From assembly GCA_026261815.1 (NCBI GenBank), contig JAMPIT010000848.1, positions 3,224,001 through 3,288,000 of the forward strand: a stretch of DNA of 64,000 nt. The letters run 5' to 3'. A program made the position numbers and the translations under genes. The DNA is from Monarcha castaneiventris obscurior. Lineage: Eukaryota > Chordata > Aves > Passeriformes > Monarchidae. The notes below the pieces were generated by a model. That model saw only the letters and a program-made list of their open reading frames with translations, was not told where the DNA came from and ran no database searches. Positions 58,901-64,000 of this stretch are shown piece by piece (the stretch's first letter is position 1; each line of letters begins with the position of its first letter).

Positions 58901-59684
58901 TTCTTCTCTTCTGCTTGAATAATACTTTATTTCAAAGCACCAACAGAAGAGACACGAGGGATTGAATGCTGAGGAAGAGATTACTCCTGAAATGTGGTCC
59001 TCCCTTACCCACCCCCAGAATACCAAGCCACTGGAAATGAAAACATGAAACAGAAACTCTTCGAGGTGAAGGAAGGAAGGGCCCAAGAGCAAAATGAGTA
59101 CTGTGGCATCGAGCTGCTGGCAGGATTCTGTGAGCCCTGGGGCAGCTCTGGCCCGAGGTGCTGCCCCAGCCCTCCCATTGCTGCTGCAGTGGTGCCCATT
59201 GGAGCCCAAACTGGGGTGATCCCTCAGTAGTGGCCACAGGAAAAGGAAGAGGAACTGGTGAAAATCCCTAGGGAGAAAAAGGCCTTGAGGGAATGACACG
59301 GGGTATGTCTAGGCTGTAGAGAAAACAAGCCTGGGGGGAGAAGCAGCTGCCTTGGTTGGTGGGATAAACCTGGGAGATATTTATCTTGTAGTTTTTTCAG
59401 CATGAAGGGCCCAGCTATAGGTTTGGGTGGTCAGAAAAAATATAAATTACCTCATTAATGTCAATCCTCCACATAGCAGGAATTTTGTCAGATCCATCCA
59501 GGTCAACAGGCCATGTATCTGTGCCATGATCTTCCCTGGGTTATAATTTCCCCACATTAATTTTGAGCATGTACTCAGGAGCCGTTCTACCAAGTATCGG
59601 CATAACTCTGGGTCATGCTGAGGAAAAGACACGCATTTTTCTGATGCAGTAGAAAAAGCTGCTGTCTAAAGTGAGCCAAAAAGC
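58901..59684. other. Unique non-coding tract
   Basis: I recognise nothing specific. Overlapping frames on both strands at 58889-59299 are unconvincing. Confidence 0.5.
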
Positions 59685-60015
59685 AGGGCACTGGGTGCAA
59701 TTAGCATCGTTTCATTTCAGAAAGCAACAATTTGAGCAGGTGACCTCCTTGGCAGATTGCTCAGGGAATGGGCTGCACCTACACAATCCATCCCAGCTCC
59801 TTACTCTTGGAGGAAAACAGCATATAAAAGACTGTGTGGATTAGATGGGAAGGAGCATGCCTGTTTCTTCTGCAATTAATATCATATGCAAATGAAATGT
59901 TTCCACTGGAAGTTTGCAAAAAGGGAATGCTGCCACTTACTCTCATCTCTGCTGAGCTAAAAGGTTTCTTGCAGATAGCATTTTTCATGCGGTGCTGGTG
60001 TGCTTTACAGCTATT
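59685..60015. promoter_or_regulatory. Candidate regulatory block with POU octamer
   Basis: A perfect octamer ATGCAAAT (59886-59893) sits in CATATGCAAATGAAATG, preceded by CTGCAATTAATATC. The left edge has GCAATTAGCATCG. The flanks are balanced in composition and repeat-free. Octamers alone are expected by chance about twice in this window. Confidence 0.26.
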
Positions 60016-61639
60016 GAGCCCGGGCAAAATGTCTGTAAATCAACACTGTATGGATTCGGCATACATCCAGTCTGCAGGAGCTAGCAAGTCCCAGGGATTA
60101 ATGGAATAGTATGGAACCTGTTTGACTGACAGCATGGGAGAGGTGGATGCGGGTTCTGCTCTCCCTGCAGCTCCCACTCAGTGCAATGGGTTTTTCTCCC
60201 TCCCTTTGGTGTCTCCAAAAATACCAGGCTGCTGCTCTGAGATGCTGAAGGGCTGCTGTGCCCCTGCAGAGAAGGGCATATCTCAGGGGAGGCAGAGAAT
60301 TGCCTTTGCACAGCAAGTGCAGTGAGAGCAGAGTGCCCACAGCATCCCTGAAAGCCAGATCAGTTCTCTCACAAATGTGGGATGCTGTTTAAAGTTGGTG
60401 AAGATCCTGCAGACCGGTTCTCCTCACAGTGTTTTCTACTCCAGAGGGACTCTGAACCCCAGCATGGTGAAACCCTCGGTGCAGCTGAAGGTCTGTGGCA
60501 CATGGGTTCGTCTCCAGAAGCTGGCAGCTTGCCCAGGTCATCAACAATGTGCTAAAGCAGCCCGAGGAGGAAGGGGCAAAGCTGTTCTCTGCCTGTCTCC
60601 TGCAAACTGTCACCCTCCAACACCACACACACACTGCAGGCAACTTTTCATGGCACTTGAGTAGAATAAAAATGATTGAAACCATCTTCCCTCTCCAGCA
60701 GTGGGGTCTTGCATCCAGGTTATCCTCTATTAGACTTTACCAGGGGACAGTTTTAGCCAGTGCACTAAAAATGAATATCAAAATGGAAATCTGCATTTCT
60801 AAACTAGGACCTCATGCCCTTCTTTGGAGAAGAAGCATTTTTCCTGCTCCTGTCTCCAGCAGTAATATATTTAGGCCTTTGAAGTTCCCATTTCTAAGAT
60901 GTGTCTTTGTTAATTTTGGTTCTTCTAGTGAGTACCAGACATTTAAGAAAACCTGCTTCTTGTGAACAGCACACTCAGAGTGCAGCTGGGGAGATGGGTA
61001 ACTCTCTTAAGCACAGTTTTGTGCAAGAAGCAGAAAACTGTTCAAGAACCCGTTCTAGCTGAGAATCAAAATGCATGGCATCCACAGATGTTATAAAGTA
61101 GGATGGGAGTTGCTGGGGTCAGCCTGAAGCTACGATATTAGGAAGATGATTTAATATCTTAAATCAGTACCAGGGACGGCAGACATTGAAATTGGGCATT
61201 TCCTAAAGAAGTGCCACAATTAAGAGCCATTGCATAACCCCTCCCAGTGCCAGAATGGGGCTTGTTTCTCAATCCTCAGTGGTTGTGAAAAGGCTCTCAC
61301 ACAGCTATGGTAGTCCTAAGGCGGTCAAACGGGGCTGCTTCAGTGGGTGGGAATCAGCCTTGCTGGAAGTTTGAACAGAGATCCCTTTGTTCAGGATTTG
61401 AGAATTGGTGCTATGAGAAGTTTACTTACAGCTGCTCTGGTTTTGCCCATGCAGGCTGTGGGAGTTGGCTGTAACATCAATAAACCAGGCCTGGATCCGG
61501 CATCCTTAGTTCATATCCATCCATCCTCTCGTAACAAGGGCTCACCCCACAAGCCCAGGTCTCTCTTGTCTACCAAAACCTTGGGCAATAGTATCAGAGA
61601 GAGAGATTATGATAAAGAAATAAATAAAGAAGTCTAATT
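60016..61639. other. Unique non-coding tract
   Basis: I see no gene. The 156-codon plus-strand frame at 60495-60965 starts at GTG, lies partly opposite another frame and matches nothing I know. A GA dinucleotide run lies near 61595-61605. Confidence 0.48.
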
Positions 61640-61995
61640 TATGAAGCAAACCTTTCAAAGCGTTAAACCATTCATAGCTTTATGGCTACATATTAATCTG
61701 CTCTCATTTATTGCTTTGTAAGGCTATTTTGACAAAAGTTCATTATCAAGACTGCTAAATGCTTTTAAAGCATTGATTGGGGGAATTATTACATCACGGT
61801 GATAGACACAGTGTGTTAAGATGGATTGTAAGGCTCGGACCATCTGAAATTTCCCCCCTTTTAATTGGATCGATCCCCAGAATAAACGAAGTTTAATTGA
61901 ATTTTCAGGAAAATTGAGCAGTTGTTTTCAAGTCTCTGTCAATACACATTATTTCAATTACATGATGATAAGCATAGAGAGAGTTTGCAAACAGC
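61640..61995. promoter_or_regulatory. Candidate enhancer-like block
   Basis: This is AT-rich, repeat-free DNA with ACATATTAATCTGC, GGGGAATTATTACATCACGG, the palindrome GGATCGATCC (61867-61876; ATCGAT is a CUT-type word) directly after TTTTAATT, and TAATTGAATTT (61894-61904), one base from the paired-homeodomain P3 dimer site TAATTGAATTA. CpGs are retained in CATCACGGTG and AACGAAG. By eye it is one of the best conserved-element candidates. Confidence 0.32.
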
Positions 61996-63784
61996 CTGAA
62001 TGGAGGTGGAGGCTGCACACCAGAGAGGCTCCCTGCACATGCTTGGCTTTTACTGTCTTTTTCCAGGATGAGCTACATTTCCCAAAAGCACATCAGCAAG
62101 GGCAGGGGCCCTGCTCCTGGTACCTGGATTTCAGAGGATGATTACAGCCTGTCCCTCCTTTTCCCAGCTCTGCTTGTCTCCTGTCTAGAACTCATTCCCC
62201 AGGGTTCCAATAGTCTCTTCCTTACAATCCAAACAAATTTTCATACAAAACCCGGGTTTTTTGCCCCAAGACCTCAAAATTACTTTGAAACATTGACCAA
62301 GATGTGCTGGCTCAGGAGGCTTTGCTGAAGTGAGGTTAAGAAGCAGTTGCCCCTTGTAGTCTATCTTGCTCCACTTCCAAGCAACAGACACTTGTCTCCC
62401 AATCCCTGCAGCTTCCCTGCAAATGGGAAGTGCTCGTGAAGCTACATTGGAGTTCCTGTCAGGAACATGTTCCCTTTTGAGGAAGGGAACCATTATTTAG
62501 GGAGTGGGGCAGAAGGCTGGAGGCAAGAGCCCAAGTTCACCTGCCAGCTTTCATCACCTCTACCTGTAAGGCTGCACCGAGCCCAGAGGGGCAGTGAGGC
62601 TGAGCACCTTTCTACTCACGCTGGGACACCTCTTTCAAAAGAAACAAACGCCATTAACTCGAGACCTTTGGCAAATTTCTGGGCCCCTTGGAAATCTTTC
62701 TTCAGCTCAGAAATATTCCCTCCTCCTCACAACCACTGGGTCTCTGCAAAAAAATATGGGAACCTTGAACAGAGGAAGAAGAATTCAGCATCCCTTGGGG
62801 ATGAACAGCGTTGATGTAGCGATGCAGAACAAAGCGTTCCCCTGGCTCTGTGTGTTTCTTTGAGCATCCAATTAGCAGAAATTCTTTTGTATGGTGTTTT
62901 CCTCTTTCTTGTTGGTAGAAACCTGGTGGTGGTTTGGTATCATCTTCAGTGTCCTGAGTTGCTCCCTGGCAGGGTGGTCTTCATGCCTTCCTGCTCCAAG
63001 GCTCCCTTCCCTGACACAGCTGCAGTAGTTTGGGAGGCAACTTAGCTGAGTCATTGTCTTTTGTATTTTCTTTCATTGAATAGCCACCCAAAAATTAAGA
63101 TGCTCTGCTAAGGAAGACAATACCATATAAAACCTCTCCATAGTAATAAAAACCCCTTTCCCCCTCTTCTTCACAGTCCCATCTCATGGAATTTTGTGTG
63201 AGTTATGGTGAGTCTCACCAGAGAAACACAAGGTGCAAACTTCTTGCAGATGAAGGTGCTTCTCCTCCTGCTTTTCCTCCTTTAACAACACCTTTCTGTG
63301 TTCACCAGGGACACGCTGCCCCAGAGCAGAGACAGGAACAGTCCAAACCATCACAGGACACTGGCATCCTCTGGGATGGATCAGCGTGCCTGTGCTGAGC
63401 TTGATGCACAGGTTATGGGTGATAACAGGTGGGTTGCAGCCTGATAATACCATCAGGAAGGCAGGACTCAATAGCACCAATGCTGGGACATCCTGGAACA
63501 AGAGGCAGGATGTGGCTCAAGCTGCATCTTGGCCCTGTGGAGTCCAAGCAGGATGTTCTGAGCTCAGGGGTTGGTGGTTGTACCCTGCTCCTGCAATTCA
63601 CCTGCAACCTCCTGTTTGATTCCCCTTCTCCATCCACCTGCACTGTTCCCCTGACCCTGAGCAATCCAGGTGACAACAGCTTCCCTGAGAGCTGCAATTA
63701 GAGGCTGGCATGGGGCAAAGTGTGCTGGCCTCAGGGTCAGGATAGCTCCCTCCAGGGCTCCCTGCTGCAGCCACCAGCCGAGGC
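61996..63784. other. Unique non-coding tract
   Basis: I recognise no gene or dispersed repeat. AT-rich patches near 62870 and 63055-63150 carry no distinctive motif cluster. Confidence 0.48.
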
Positions 63785-64000
63785 ATAAAGGATATAGCTG
63801 TTGTTATAGATTCGTTAGTTATTCATTGTAACAGCCTTGATCCTAATGAATTCATTTGGTATTCATTGGCTGTCACGCACAGTTTTGTAAGTCTTCAGCT
63901 CTAATTTAGGACAATTAAAATGAAGTGTTAGCAAGCAATGTTTCCCCTGCATTGCACAATCTATAATATTTTCTTTTCAGGGGAGGGATGCAGACTAACC
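63785..64000. promoter_or_regulatory. Candidate regulatory block at window edge
   Basis: The word TATTCATTG occurs at 63820-63828 and again exactly 40 bases later at 63860-63868, with the 12-bp palindrome AATGAATTCATT (63845-63856) between them. GGCTGTCACGC (MEIS/TGIF-like CTGTCA) follows the second copy, and CTAATTTAGGACAATTAAAA lies further right. The block runs to the window end and may continue. Confidence 0.26.

Noticed and set aside
41782..59898. Shared 12-mer TGCAAATGAAAT at 41782 and 59887
   Set aside because: Within chance expectation for this amount of AT-rich sequence, and the flanks do not extend the match.
1..64000. tRNA, rRNA, known microRNA, CRISPR array or bacterial operon
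   Set aside because: No tRNA B-box with matching A-box, no rRNA sequence, no recognisable microRNA seed hairpin and no regularly spaced repeats were found. The DNA is vertebrate non-coding sequence.

Overview
The window looks like non-coding DNA from a bird genome. The evidence is several CR1 LINE fragments with the avian 3' ends (sense ends such as TTTTCCAACCTTAATGATTC, antisense starts such as TCATAGAATCATAGAATGG). Dispersed repeats are otherwise sparse, GC content is moderate and CpG is depleted. I saw no Alu, L1 or other mammalian repeats, and no bacterial gene organisation. One element resembles an avian endogenous retrovirus LTR standing alone. A songbird source is possible but I cannot establish it from the sequence.

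I found no protein-coding exon I can defend. The long open frames are scattered over both strands, overlap each other, often begin at non-ATG codons, resemble no protein I recognise, and in several cases run through repeats or a poly(A) tract. The window is therefore a gene desert or part of a very large intron. No tRNA, rRNA, CRISPR or known microRNA was recognised.

Layout: (1) About 1-8 kb holds a CpG-enriched stretch near 300-600, a sense CR1 at 963-1170, then AT-rich blocks near 2.1-2.4, 3.8-4.0, 4.4-4.75 and 6.6 kb dense in homeodomain-type TAATTA/ATTA words. (2) About 8-19 kb alternates AT-rich blocks (8.2, 10.4-10.8, 12.0, 13.1-13.5, 18.9-19.4 kb) with GC-richer tracts, and has a poly(A)-rich tract at 8.44 kb. 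(3) About 19-31 kb is GC-richer unique DNA with AT-rich blocks at 22.7, 24.5, 27-27.7, 28.5 and 29.1-29.6 kb. (4) About 31-34 kb is the most eventful part: two enhancer-like blocks, a CpG-dense segment bounded by good splice-site matches, a probable solo LTR and two CR1 remnants. (5) About 34-50 kb is mixed unique DNA with a GC-rich block at 37.4-38.1 kb and CR1 copies at 43.6 kb (sense) and 50.1 kb (antisense). (6) About 50-64 kb is unique DNA with candidate regulatory blocks at 53.0-53.4, 59.7-60.0, 61.6-62.0 and 63.8-64.0 kb.

The recurring alternation of AT-rich, homeodomain/POU/SOX-motif-dense blocks with ordinary spacer is typical of regulatory deserts beside developmental transcription-factor genes. 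That reading is inference: conservation cannot be seen in one sequence, and each short motif or palindrome reported here is individually expected by chance somewhere in 64 kb. No new biological system was found.
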